DNA of 64,000 nt, from positions 62,001 through 126,000 of the forward strand of contig NZ_JAGKJK010000006.1 in assembly GCF_020329435.1 (NCBI RefSeq), read 5' to 3'. A model generated the notes under the pieces. The model had not been told where the DNA came from. It searched no databases and was given only the letters and a program-made list of their open reading frames with translations. Both the position numbers and the translations under genes were made by a program. Position 1 is the stretch's first letter, and each line of letters begins with the position of its first letter. Below are positions 15,240 through 26,400 of this stretch, piece after piece. This stretch comes from Bradyrhizobium hereditatis (GTDB lineage Bacteria; Pseudomonadota; Alphaproteobacteria; Rhizobiales; Xanthobacteraceae).

Positions 15240-18200
15240 ATGCACTGCACGAATTGCGCAGCCGAAGTCCCGGAGCAAAGCAAATTTTGTGGGCGGTGCG
15301 GAGCGGCGGTGCGGCGCTGCCTGGTCTGCGGCGCGGCAAACCCCGCGCGAAACAAGTTCTGCGGCGACTGCGGGACCCAATTGCGCGAGAATACTCCCGG
15401 ATCGACGGCCCGGGAATCGCGCCCGATCGAGCGCCGGCAGCTTACAGTATTGTTTTGTGATCTGGTCGGATCGACTGAGCTCTCTGCGCGGCTCGATCCC
15501 GAAGACTTCAGCGCAATCATCGCCGGCTACCGGCGCTGCATTGCTGAAACCATTGCCCGATTCGACGGCTTTGTCGCGCGACATCACGGGGACGGCGCGG
15601 TCGTATGTTTTGGTTATCCTCAGGCGCACGAAGACGACGCGGAGCGCGCCGTTCACGCCAGCCTCGCGCTGGTGCAGGCGATCGCCGCCTTGCCCTCGAA
15701 AGAAAAATTGAGCGCGCGGGTCGGTGTTGCAACGGGCGTGGCGATTGTCGGCGATATGTCGGATAGCGCGATTTCCGAGGAGCATGGCATCCTCGGCGAG
15801 ACTCCGAATCTTGCCTCCCGACTGCAATCGCTCGCAGAGGCCGGCACCGTTGTCATCTCGGGTCGCACGAAGACGATCGCCGGACCGCAATTCGAGTATC
15901 TCGATCTCGGTAAGGTCGAGATCAAGGGATTCGCCAAACCCGTCGCTGCCTGGCAAGTTGCCGGCAAGACAACAGTGAGCAGCCGATCGCACGCTCTCCA
16001 AAGCGGCGCTGTGCTGCCGCTGATCGGTCGTAATGAAGAAATGGAGCTAATTCTGAGCCGATGGAAGCGGGCCAAGCGTGGCGAAGGCCAGGTGGTGCTG
16101 CTTTCGGGTGAAGCGGGCATCGGCAAATCACGGCTCACCGTCGCGCTCCTGGAACAGCTTGCTCGCGAGCCGCACATTCGCCTGCAGTACTTCTGCTCGC
16201 CGCAGCATACCGACAGCACGCTCTATCCGGTGATCGGCGAGATATCGCGCGCCGCTGGCTTTGCTCACGATGACAGCCAGCAAGCGAAAACGGACAAGCT
16301 TGATGCGCTGCTGGCGCAAAGCTCGATGCCATCCGAGGATGCGGCGCTGTTTGCCGAAATGCTGTCGCTCCCCAGCGATGGACGCTACCCTCAGGTTGAA
16401 GTCGAGCCGCAGCTCCGCCGTGAGAAAACGCTGAAAACGCTTGGTTCGTACATCGAGGCGCTGGCGCGTACCAATCCCGTGCTGATGATTTTCGAAGATG
16501 CGCATTGGACCGATCCAACCAGCCTCGATTTTCTCACCCGGGCGGTGGACCTGGCGGTGAGCCAGCGGCTACTGATACTTGTTACTTTCAGGCCGGAATT
16601 CAGCCCGCCCTGGATCGGACGGCCGCACGTGAGTGAGCTGACCCTCAATCGGCTGGCGCCGTTCGACATCGATTCGCTCATCGAGGAGATAGTCGGCAAC
16701 CGATCGTTGCCGGTGGGGATCCGCCAGGACATCATCGAGCGCACCGACGGCATTCCACTGTTCGCTGAGGAGATGACCAAGGCGGTGCTGGATGCAGAGG
16801 GTGAGAGTGAGATACAGCGGGTCTGCGCAGGAGCACCAACGCCTGTCGTGGCGGTTCCGGCGAGTCTGCAGGCGTCGCTGATGTCGCGGCTCGACCGGCT
16901 CGGCCCAGCGAAAGACATCGCGCAGGTCGGCGCGGCGATCGGTCGGGAATTTCCTCACATGTTGCTGGCTGCGGTCGCGCGAAAGCCGGAAGCGGAATTG
17001 GATGCCGACCTCCACCGGCTCATTGCGGCGGGTTTGCTGTTTCGAGAGGGTATCCCGCCCCATGCGAGCTATCTGTTCAAGCATGCGCTGGTGCAGGACG
17101 CAGCCTACAGTACGCTGCTGCGAGAGCCGAGGCGCGCGCTGCATGCGCGCATCGCCGACATCCTGGAAAGCCAGTTCGCGGAAATAGCCGAGAGCCAACC
17201 CGAGTTGCTCGCGCGTCATTATACGAAGGCCGACCTGATCGAGAAGTCAGCGCGTTTGTGGGGCAAGGCGGGACTGCGCTCACAGGAGCGCTCGGCGCTG
17301 ATCGAAGCAGCAGAGCAGCTCGGCCAGGCTCTGACGCAAATGGCAACCTTGCCCAGCACGCCCGACCTGCGGCGCGAGCAGATCGTCCTGCAGGTCGCGC
17401 TCCTGAATACGCTAATGCATGTCAAAGGATATGGCGCTCCCGAAACCAAGAAGGCCGTGGCGCAGGCGAGGGCGTTTATCGAGCAGGCGGAACAGCTTGG
17501 CGAGTCTCCCGATGACCCTTCGCTCCTCCTGTCCGCTCTCTTTGGCCAGTGGATCGTCAATTTCATCAACTTCAATGGTGACGTTGCGCGCGAGCTCGCA
17601 AGCCGATTTCTGGAGCTTGGTAAGAAGGAGGGAGCGGTGGTCCCGCGCATGATCGGGCATCGTACCATGGCGAGTACGCTCGCGCTGAGGGGGGACGTCG
17701 TTGAGGCCAAGGCGCACTACAACGAAGCGCTCGCGCTGTATCGTCCCGACGAGCACCGGCGATTGATGACGCGATTTGGCCAGGACCTCCGGGTAACGTG
17801 CCTGGCCTTTCGTTCAATGGCCTCGTGGCTGCTCGGTTATCCCGAAGCTGCGCTGAAGGACGCGAACTGCGCGCTGATGGAAGCGCGCCAGATTGAGCAT
17901 GCTGCCACTTTGATGTTCACGCTAAATTTCCCGATTCTTGTTAATACTTATTGCGGGAATTATGACGCGGCAAATGAGCATCTCAAGGAGCTTGTCGCGT
18001 TGGCGGAGGAGAAAGGTGCTCCGTTCCGGAAAGCGGAAGGCGTGTTGCGGCGTGGCTATATCCTGACCCTCACGGGAGCCGCGAAGGCCGTCGAGATCGT
18101 CACGGCCGGTATTGATCTATGGCGGTCGGCTGGATCGACGATATTTACACCGGAGCAGGAGTTCATGCTGGCAATCGCTCATGCGGATTCGGGCCAATTC

Positions 18201-18551
18201 GATCATGCCTGGCGCTGCATCGGCGACGCAATGACAGCGATGCAAGCAACCAAGGAAAGATGGTGCGAGGCCGAGGTTCATCGTGTTGCCGGTGAAATCG
18301 CGCTCAGGGGGCCGCGGAGGGACGAGGCGAAGGCACAGGCATATTTCGAGCATTCCCTGGCCATTGCGCGAGCGCAGCATGCAAAGTCGTGGGAATTGCG
18401 CGCGGCCACCAGCTCGGCGCGGCTCTTGAGCCGTCAGGGCAAACGGAAAATGGCACGAGACCTTCTCGCGCCCATCTACGAATGGTTCACCGAAGGATTT
18501 GACACAAGCGATCTGCGAGAGGCCAAGGCCTTGCTCGCTGAGCTTCGTTGA
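15240..18551 (+). CDS. Zinc-ribbon / class III cyclase / ATPase / TPR signalling protein
   Basis: 1103 residues from the ATG at 15240 (GAGG upstream), chosen because the zinc ribbons start there. Two ribbons come first: C3/C6/C17/C20 and C27/C30/C41/C44. A class III nucleotide cyclase domain follows (LFCDLVGSTELSARLDPEDF and HHGDGAVVCFGYP carry the metal aspartates). An AAA/STAND-type ATPase comes next, with Walker A GEAGIGKSRL at about residue 287 and a Walker-B-like VLMIFEDAHW. A long C-terminal array of TPR-like helices completes the protein. No membrane segment is visible. This architecture is common in Bradyrhizobium, where many copies occur per genome; the ATPase/TPR part probably gates the cyclase in response to a protein or small-molecule signal. 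No adjacent gene indicates the input. Confidence 0.88.
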   Translation: MHCTNCAAEVPEQSKFCGRCGAAVRRCLVCGAANPARNKFCGDCGTQLRENTPGSTARESRPIERRQLTVLFCDLVGSTELSARLDPEDFSAIIAGYRRCIAETIARFDGFVARHHGDGAVVCFGYPQAHEDDAERAVHASLALVQAIAALPSKEKLSARVGVATGVAIVGDMSDSAISEEHGILGETPNLASRLQSLAEAGTVVISGRTKTIAGPQFEYLDLGKVEIKGFAKPVAAWQVAGKTTVSSRSHALQSGAVLPLIGRNEEMELILSRWKRAKRGEGQVVLLSGEAGIGKSRLTVALLEQLAREPHIRLQYFCSPQHTDSTLYPVIGEISRAAGFAHDDSQQAKTDKLDALLAQSSMPSEDAALFAEMLSLPSDGRYPQVEVEPQLRREKTLKTLGSYIEALARTNPVLMIFEDAHWTDPTSLDFLTRAVDLAVSQRLLILVTFRPEFSPPWIGRPHVSELTLNRLAPFDIDSLIEEIVGNRSLPVGIRQDIIERTDGIPLFAEEMTKAVLDAEGESEIQRVCAGAPTPVVAVPASLQASLMSRLDRLGPAKDIAQVGAAIGREFPHMLLAAVARKPEAELDADLHRLIAAGLLFREGIPPHASYLFKHALVQDAAYSTLLREPRRALHARIADILESQFAEIAESQPELLARHYTKADLIEKSARLWGKAGLRSQERSALIEAAEQLGQALTQMATLPSTPDLRREQIVLQVALLNTLMHVKGYGAPETKKAVAQARAFIEQAEQLGESPDDPSLLLSALFGQWIVNFINFNGDVARELASRFLELGKKEGAVVPRMIGHRTMASTLALRGDVVEAKAHYNEALALYRPDEHRRLMTRFGQDLRVTCLAFRSMASWLLGYPEAALKDANCALMEARQIEHAATLMFTLNFPILVNTYCGNYDAANEHLKELVALAEEKGAPFRKAEGVLRRGYILTLTGAAKAVEIVTAGIDLWRSAGSTIFTPEQEFMLAIAHADSGQFDHAWRCIGDAMTAMQATKERWCEAEVHRVAGEIALRGPRRDEAKAQAYFEHSLAIARAQHAKSWELRAATSSARLLSRQGKRKMARDLLAPIYEWFTEGFDTSDLREAKALLAELR

Positions 18552-18689
18552 ACCTTCAGTATCGTAAGATGCGGCGGATCAGACGCTGATCCAGCGCGCC
18601 GCCAGATGCATTGCAGCGCCGCGTCTTTGGGATCTGGACACACACCGGCCGCATTGTCCAAAATCGCTCCCAACAAAGGGGAGGCTTCG

Positions 18690-19532
18690 ATGATCATTGT
18701 CGATTCCCAGGTTCATGCCTACGAGGCGAACACTCCGAAACGCCCCTGGCACAGCGTGCCGAACTGGCCCGCTCACGTCACCGGCGACGAGATGGTGGCG
18801 GCGATGGACAGGGTTGGTGTCGACGGGGCCATCTTCATCTCTGCCTTTTCGCTGTACCGCTACGACGCCAGTTATGCCGTGGAGGTGCAACGGGCGCATC
18901 CTGGGCGGATGGCGATCGTGAAGCCGGTCGATCCGGATGATCCTGATGTCGCAGACGTCGTCGCGGAGTGGAAGAAGACGCCGGGTGCGGTCGGAATCCG
19001 CATCATGCTGACGAAGGAGATGGGGCGCGGGCCTGATCACCCCGGGCTCGAGCGGATTGCGCGCGCGGCCGTGCGCCATGATTTTCCAGTCAACCTGCAC
19101 TGCTGGGACAATCTGGACGCGGGGACGGCGCTGATCGATCGCCATCCCGATACGCGATTCATCATCGATCATCTCGGTATCCTGCAGCCGCGCGTGCCGC
19201 CGGCGCCGGCCGAACCCTGGGCCGCGCTGCCGAAAGTGTTGGACCTCGCCAAGCGGCCAAACGCCGTGATCAAGGTCAGCGGCGCCTGCACGCTGTCGCG
19301 TGAGCCGTATCCATTCAATGACATCTGGGACCCGCTCGCACGCGTGTTCGACGCCTGGGGTTTCGAGCGCTGCCTATGGGGCACGGACTGGACGCGGGCG
19401 TTCGCCGTCGTCAATTATGAGCAGGGCGTCGAGCCGTTCCTCAAGACAAGCCGTTTGAGTGATAGCGAGCGGGCCATGCTGATGGGCGGTGCCTGCATCA
19501 AGGCTTATGGCTGGTCGCCGAAGAAGGGATAG
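18690..19532 (+). CDS. Amidohydrolase-2 family (TIM-barrel metal hydrolase/decarboxylase)
   Basis: 280 residues from the ATG at 18690 with AAAGGGGAGG upstream. The frame is open further upstream but has no family match there. Motifs of the amidohydrolase-2 family (PF04909) are D5-x-Q-x-H (IIVDSQVHAY; usually D-x-H-x-H), PVNLHCWDN, FIIDHLGI, and GTDWTRAF near the end with the catalytic aspartate. Members hydrolyse lactones or decarboxylate aromatic acids, usually with Zn2+ or Mn2+. The first metal motif has Gln in place of the first His, which occurs in lactonase-like members. The substrate cannot be predicted from the surrounding genes. Confidence 0.8.
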   Translation: MIIVDSQVHAYEANTPKRPWHSVPNWPAHVTGDEMVAAMDRVGVDGAIFISAFSLYRYDASYAVEVQRAHPGRMAIVKPVDPDDPDVADVVAEWKKTPGAVGIRIMLTKEMGRGPDHPGLERIARAAVRHDFPVNLHCWDNLDAGTALIDRHPDTRFIIDHLGILQPRVPPAPAEPWAALPKVLDLAKRPNAVIKVSGACTLSREPYPFNDIWDPLARVFDAWGFERCLWGTDWTRAFAVVNYEQGVEPFLKTSRLSDSERAMLMGGACIKAYGWSPKKG

Positions 19533-19545
19533 AGACGAAGAACGT

Positions 19546-19795
19546 ATGGCGGATTAGCTCTACTGCGTCATGGCGGCTCAAACCCCCTCATCCTGAGGAG
19601 CCCGCGGACCGGGCGTCTCGAAGGATGTAGGCCACAGACGGGGCCTCATGGTTCGCCCGGCGATGCGGAGCATCGTCCGGAGACGCGCTTCGCGCTCCTC
19701 ACCATGAGGGTCTCATGACGCAGTACGATTAGCGTAATCCGCCGCTGCATCTGCGGTAAGATGGCGGATTACGCTTTCGCTAATCCGCCCTACGA
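19546..19795. repeat. Dispersed repeat, family D (copy 2), interrupted by an insertion
   Basis: The left arm ATGGCGGATTAGC (to 19558) and the remainder starting GATTAGCGTAATCCGCC (from 19727) together restore a family D repeat, with GGCGGATTACGC and TAATCCGCCCTAC further right. The two parts are separated by a 168-bp element and share a duplicated GATTAGC. Confidence 0.85.
19559..19726. mobile_element. MITE-like element with terminal inverted repeats and 7-bp target duplication
   Basis: Ends TACTGCGTCATG (19561) and CATGACGCAGTA (to 19725) are inverted copies. GATTAGC lies on both sides (19552-19558 and 19727-19733). Inside are further inverted segments (CCCTCATCCTGAGGAGC and GCTCCTCACCATGAGGG). 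There is no coding capacity, so it would need a transposase in trans. Confidence 0.75.
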
Positions 19796-19812
19796 TCACT
19801 CGGGAGGAAACG

Positions 19813-20811
19813 ATGGAATTTCGAATCTTCGGTCGCACCGGATTGCAGCTCTCGATCCTCGGCTTCGGCTGCGGCGCTGTCGGCGGTTTGATGGTACGCG
19901 GCGATGCGGCCGATCAGGAACGCGCTATCGCGCGAGCGATTGGCTCGGGCGTCAATTACTTCGATACTGCGGTGCAGTACGGCGATGGCGAATCCGAGAA
20001 GAACCTCGGCCGCGTTTTGCAGCAGCTGAAACCGAAGGGCGTGGTCGTCGGCACCAAGGTCCGCTTGCAGCCCGGCGACCTCGGCCACATTGACGACGCG
20101 GTCAGAGCTTCGCTCGAAGGCAGTCTTTCACGGCTACGTCTCGGCAGCGTCGACATCTTTCACCTGCACAATCCGATCACCAGGGAAGGCGGCGGGCCGG
20201 CGCTGAGCGTCCGGCAGGTGCTTGACGAGGTGGTCCCGGCATTCGAGCGCCTGCGCCGGCAAGGCAAGATCAGGTTCCTCGGGCTGACGGCCCTCGGTGA
20301 TACGGCGGCGCTGCATGAAGTGATCAACGCCGGCGTCTTCGACAGCGCGCAGGTCGTCTACAACATGCTCAATCCGTCTGCGGCCGACGCATTGCCGCAA
20401 AACTATCCGGCGCAGGATTATGGGCGGTTGTTCGATGCGACCAAAGCAGCGGGCGTCGGCGTCGTCGGCATCCGCGTGCTGGCTGGCGGCGCGCTGTCGG
20501 GCTCGGCCGAGCGCCACCCGATCGCGGGACCGGCGCCCGAGCCGCTCGGATCGGCGATGAGTTACGATGCCGATATCGATCGCGCGCGCCGCTTGATGCC
20601 GCTGGTGGAGGAAGGGTTTGCCACGAGCTTGACGGAAGCCGCGACGCGGTTCGCGCTGTCGCATCCGGCGATGGGCACCATCCTCGTCGGCATGGCGACG
20701 CCGCAGCAATTCGAAGACGCGCTCGCCGCGGTTCAGAAGGGTCCGCTGCCGCAGGAGGCGCTTGATCGGCTGGCGGCGCTGCGGCAGGCGTTTTCGGGCG
20801 AGGCACGATGA
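19813..20811 (+). CDS. Aldo/keto reductase
   Basis: 332 residues; GGGAGGAAACG precedes the ATG. The AKR catalytic tetrad is visible: Asp and Tyr in NYFDTAVQYGDGESEKNLG, Lys in VVVGTKVRL and His in DIFHLHNP. The enzyme reduces aldehydes or ketones with NADPH in the cytosol. It resembles the YajO/general-stress branch with long C-terminal helices (TSLTEAATRFALSHPAMGTI). Dispersed repeats lie on both sides, so it is probably transcribed alone. The natural substrate is not predictable from the sequence. Confidence 0.85.
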   Translation: MEFRIFGRTGLQLSILGFGCGAVGGLMVRGDAADQERAIARAIGSGVNYFDTAVQYGDGESEKNLGRVLQQLKPKGVVVGTKVRLQPGDLGHIDDAVRASLEGSLSRLRLGSVDIFHLHNPITREGGGPALSVRQVLDEVVPAFERLRRQGKIRFLGLTALGDTAALHEVINAGVFDSAQVVYNMLNPSAADALPQNYPAQDYGRLFDATKAAGVGVVGIRVLAGGALSGSAERHPIAGPAPEPLGSAMSYDADIDRARRLMPLVEEGFATSLTEAATRFALSHPAMGTILVGMATPQQFEDALAAVQKGPLPQEALDRLAALRQAFSGEAR

Positions 20812-20816
20812 TCAAG

Positions 20817-20902
20817 CGTAGGGCGGATTAGCCGACAGGCGTAATCCGCCGTTGCATCCACAAACACGATGGCGGATTACGCTGCCGCTAATCCGCCCTA
20901 CG
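20817..20902. repeat. Dispersed palindromic repeat, family D (copy 3)
   Basis: Intact copy running from CGTAGGGCGGATTAGCC to TAATCCGCCCTACG. It starts 6 bp after the aldo/keto reductase stop and could act as a hairpin at the 3' end of that message. Confidence 0.9.
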
Positions 20903-20941
20903 CCGACGCCGAACATCGCGGGCCGCGCCCGGGACACGGAC

Positions 20942-21910
20942 CTACAGCGCCACCACGATCTTGCCGAGGTGCTTGTTGGCTTCCATGTGCTCGAACGCCT
21001 TGCCGATCTCGGCGAACGGATAGACCTTGTCGATCGGCAGTTGCAGTTTTCGCGATTCCACCGCGCCCCAGATGTCCTTGCGGACCTCGTCAAAGATCTC
21101 GCGGATCTCCTCGATGGTGCGGGTGCGGAAGGTGACGCCGATATAGTTGATGCGGCGGGCGGCGTGGAGGTCGAAATTGAAATCGGCGTGGGTGCCGCCG
21201 AGCCGGCCGACATTGACGATGCGGCCCTTGATCTTGGTGGCGGCGAGATTCTGGTTCGCGACCTTGCCCGAGATCTGGTCGACGATCAGATCGACGCCCT
21301 CGCCACCCGTCGCTTTCAGCACCTGATCGACCCAGCCGGGATCGCTGGAGTCAATTGCGAGATCGGCACCGAACTCCTTCAGGCGGCCGCGGCGCATCGT
21401 ATCCGTCGAAGAGCCGATGACGAGCTTGGCGCCCTTGAGCTTGGCGATCTGCATCGCCATCAAACCGACGCCGGAGCTGGCGCCCTGGATCAGGACGCTT
21501 TGGCCCGGCTGCAACGCGCCGTTGGTGACGACGGCGTTATGCATGGTGGTAATCGCGACGGGGAGGGTGGCGGCTTCCTCGAAATTCATGTTCGAGGGCG
21601 CGCGGAACAGCCGGCGGTGGTCGGCCAGCGTGTATTCCGCGAAAGCGGCGGTGCCGGAGCCCATGACCTTGTCGCCGACATTGACGCCCTTGGCGTCGGG
21701 GCCAAGTTCAGCGATTTCGCCGGCCCACTCCATGCCGAGCACGGTGCCAACGCCGCCGGCCGAGCCATGCACATGGCCCTTGGTCATGCCGAGGTCGGCG
21801 CGGTTGAGACCGCAGGCATGGACCTTGACCAGCACCTGCGCGCCCTTCGGCGTGGGTTTTGCGACGTCGGTGATTTCGGCGCCGCTGGCGCCGTAGACAT
21901 AGGCTTTCAT
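20942..21910 (-). CDS. Zinc-free quinone/zinc-type alcohol oxidoreductase (MDR superfamily)
   Basis: 322 residues from the ATG at 21910 (AGAAGAACCC upstream). The frame upstream of this ATG is only the translated family E repeat (LPRKRERE). GroES-like N-terminal domain: VKVHACGLNRADLGMTKG, GMEWAGEIAELG. The nucleotide-binding motif ASSGVGLMAMQIAKLKGAKL fits NADPH. The structural and catalytic zinc ligands of alcohol dehydrogenases are absent, so it belongs with NADPH:quinone reductases (QOR/crotonyl-CoA-reductase-like PIG3 branch). Soluble. No operon partner is evident, as the next gene on this strand is 179 bp upstream and separated by a repeat. Confidence 0.85.
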   Translation of the reverse strand: MKAYVYGASGAEITDVAKPTPKGAQVLVKVHACGLNRADLGMTKGHVHGSAGGVGTVLGMEWAGEIAELGPDAKGVNVGDKVMGSGTAAFAEYTLADHRRLFRAPSNMNFEEAATLPVAITTMHNAVVTNGALQPGQSVLIQGASSGVGLMAMQIAKLKGAKLVIGSSTDTMRRGRLKEFGADLAIDSSDPGWVDQVLKATGGEGVDLIVDQISGKVANQNLAATKIKGRIVNVGRLGGTHADFNFDLHAARRINYIGVTFRTRTIEEIREIFDEVRKDIWGAVESRKLQLPIDKVYPFAEIGKAFEHMEANKHLGKIVVAL

Positions 21911-21928
21911 GGGTTCTTCTCGTTTCTG

Positions 21929-22062
21929 CTCCCTCTCCCGCTTGCGGGGGAGGGTTGGGGTGGGGGTGGCGCCGCGAGTTACACTGTTCGTGTGGAGAGA
22001 GTTTCCCCCACCCGGATCGCATCTTCCGATGCGATCCGACCTCCCCCGCAAGCGGGAGAGGT
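21929..22062. repeat. Dispersed palindromic repeat, family E (full copy)
   Basis: CTCCCTCTCCCGCTTGCGGG on the left and CTCCCCCGCAAGCGGGAGAG on the right form long arms; GGGGTGGGGG and CCCCCACCC lie inside. Half copies are at 26640-26680 and about 40586-40607. Confidence 0.85.
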
Positions 22063-22089
22063 GAAGCGAGTTTGCGGCGCGCCGGCCCG

Positions 22090-23136
<1,047 letters not shown>

Positions 23137-23425
23137 TCATGTTGTGAGATTTCGCCGGGCAGGATGCCGCCACCCCCCGCAAAAGTCTACCGGGGGCGGG
23201 CGATGATCAAGGCAACGCCATCATGCAAAAGCGCCGCGTGGTTTCCGCAATGCGGAACATGCCGATCTCATTCTCTGCCGTTTGCATCGGCATCGCTCAT
23301 GGAGAGTTTCATTTTCCGATCGAACCGTTTCCGGCTGCGATAGAACAACAGAGGCCTTGCAGGGTTTGCTAAAGATCGAGCTTGAGTTCGGCCGACTGTG
23401 CTCTCAAAACGATGATGGACCATAA

Positions 23426-26400
23426 GTGGGAAAAACCAAGAAAGCCCGTGCTGCTGGCGCGATGAAGAAAAGCAAGGCTTCACCGCGCTCTGCGATCTCC
23501 TCTTCCTCGCCGCTCGGCATGCTGGCGCTGCATCTCCTCGAACAATGGAGGAAATTTGGCGACGGCATCGTATTCCTTGCCGAAAATGAGAACAGGGCGG
23601 AGCGCCTTGGCAGCGTACTCCATTCGCTCGACCGTTCGCTCGACGTGCTGGTGTTTCCGAGATTGAACACCTTGCCATTCGATGGACTGGAACCGTCCCG
23701 AGAGATCGCCGGCAGACGGAGTTCGGTATTGCGGCGTCTCGCCAAAACGAAGAAGCCCGTCTTCCTCGTGTCGACGGCAGAGGCGATCATGGAGCGGCTG
23801 CCGTTGCCGACGAGTTGGGGGCACCTCAGCGTGAGCCTGAAGGTGGGCTCGAGATATGCCGAGCAGGATCTGCAGACCCGTCTGGAGGCTCTGGGATACG
23901 ATCTCGACGAAGAGGCGGAATATCCGGGAACGGCACTGTTTCATGGCAAGACTTTCGAGATTTTTCCGGCGGGCGCTCTTGGTCCATTCCGGGTCGAGCA
24001 TTCCGGTGGAGCGATCCGCAAAATTGTCGCCGTCGACCCGCGAGAGCACGTCATGTTCGAGGCCAAGGAGCTGCTCGTCGACCCGATGTCCGAGCGCCTT
24101 GCATTGGAAGGCAAGCGCGGAAAGCGGGCGACGCTGCCGGATTACTGCGGTCGAGCGCGATGGATCGGCGACGCAGCAATTCCAGGCCATGCCGATAGCT
24201 GGCTGAGCACGATCGAGGAGGCGGCCGGTCGCAAGGAAGTGGAACGCGAGTATTTGGGCCGTGGGGACTGGAAAAAGCTGGCGCGACGTATGACCGTGCT
24301 GCCTCGCAAGGCGCCTTTCACGGCGACGCCCGACTTTTCCAAGCTGGCGGCGTCAAAGAAGGCTCTTCGCGCATTCGTCGCCGACACGCAACGCGCCGGA
24401 TCGCGACTGCTTTTCGTCGCGGCGGTCGAGGACGACCTGCGCGCAATGGAGCGTATGAGCGGGATCAAGGCGGAGCGTTTCGCCGATTGGGACGAGGCGA
24501 AGGCAGGACGAAGTCGCGAGGGCGCGCTTCTGGCCGACTTCGACGCTGGCTTCGTCGGTTCTGGCCGGAAACCTCTCGTCGTCGTGACGGCGTCCGATGT
24601 GCTCGGCAGCAGAGCCCATCACCCGCAGCCGATGGCCAGAGCCTGGACCGCGGCTTTCGATCACCCTGATGTGCCGGAGAGGGGTGCGATCGTCGTTCAT
24701 CTCCAGCGAGGACTGGCTTTGCTGGACGGCTTGCAGACCCTCGACATGGGGAAAGGGGCTGCCCGCGAGATGGTCAGGCTCGAGTTCGCGGGCGAGGATG
24801 CAGTTCTCATTCCGCCCGCCGATCTCTCCCTGGTCTGGCCTTACGCGGCGGAGCTCGGCAAGCTGACGCTGGACAAGGCTGACGGAAGCACGTGGTGGGG
24901 AAGACGCGGCGAGGCCGAGCGGGAAATCCAAATCGCGGCCAAGGAGCTTGCCAAGCATATCGCGCAGCGACGTCGCCGGCGCGCTCCCAAACTGATGGCT
25001 CCGGGGCCGGCCTACGAGAGGTTCGTCGCGCGCTTTCCGTATTTCACGACGGTTGACCAGGCGAGGGCGATTAAGGAAGTTCTGGACGATCTCGCGTCCG
25101 GCCATCCCATGGATCGGGTCGTCTGCGGCGACGTCGGCTTCGGCAAGACCGAGGTTGCCTTGCGGGCGGCCGCGGCTGTCGCGCTGTCAGGCAAACAGGT
25201 CGCCATCGCAGTACCGACCACCGTTTTGGCCAGGCAGCACGTCGCGACCTTCCGCAAACGGTTCGGACCGCTCGGTATCGAGGTGGGTAGCCTGTCGCGG
25301 GCCACGTCGGCTCCGGAAACGAGGGAAACGAAGGAAGGGCTGCGTCGCGGCAAGCTGAAGGTCGTGGTCGGCACGCAGGCTCTTGCTTCGAAAGACGTCA
25401 GGTTCGCCGACCTTGGGCTCGTCATCATCGACGAGGAACAGCACTTCGGGGCGGCGGAGAAGGCGAAACTTTCTGGTCTGGCGAAGGGCGTCCACACGCT
25501 TTGGATGAGCGCCACGCCGATACCGCGCACGCTGGCCGCAGGCCTTGCAGGCTTCAGGGATCTCAGCGTTATCGCGACACCGCCTGTTCACCGGCTGCCC
25601 GTCGTCACCAAGGTCGCCCCGCTATCGGACGCCGCCATCGCCGCCGCATTGCTGCGCGAGCAAAGGCGTCACGGACAGAGCTTCTTGATTTGTCCCCGCA
25701 TTCAGGATTTGGAGCCGATGTTGGCGCGGGTGCAGTCGGCGGCCCCGGATCTGCGCATCGTTTGTCTTCACGGCAAGTTGCCCGCCGACGAGATCGACGA
25801 CCGAATGATGAGCTTCGTCGAAGGCGAGGCGGACGTTCTTCTGGCGACCAATATCGTGGAGAGCGGCCTCGACATTCCCCGGGCCAACACCATTGTCGTC
25901 TGCTGGCCCGAGAAGTTCGGTCTGGCGCAACTCCATCAGCTCAGAGGTCGGGTGGGACGAGGCGGCACGCGCGCCTTCGCGCATCTCTTGACCGAGTCAA
26001 ATTCGGAACAATCCGAAAAACGTCTGGCCGTTCTGGAAGAGTTCAGCAAACCGGGCGCGGGCTTCGCCATCAGCGAGCGAGATCTCGACCTCAGAGGAGC
26101 GGGAGACCTCTTCTCGGAGCGGCAGTCCGGCCATGTGCAGGTTTTCGGTCCGGTGCTCTACAGCCACCTCCTGAAGCTGGCCTCGGAGAAGACCAGCGAC
26201 AGGGCAGCCGATCTCTGGGTGCCCGATCTGAATCTGCCGCTCGCGGATATGCTGCCTACGAGCTACGTGCAGTCGGAAGCGATGCGCCTCGAAATCTATG
26301 GTCGGGTCGCCAGGTGTCGGAGCGAAGACGATCTGGAGGAGTTGGAAGAAGAAACCGCGCGCCGTTTCGGCCGGCTGCCGCCGGCGGCGTGCGATTTCTT

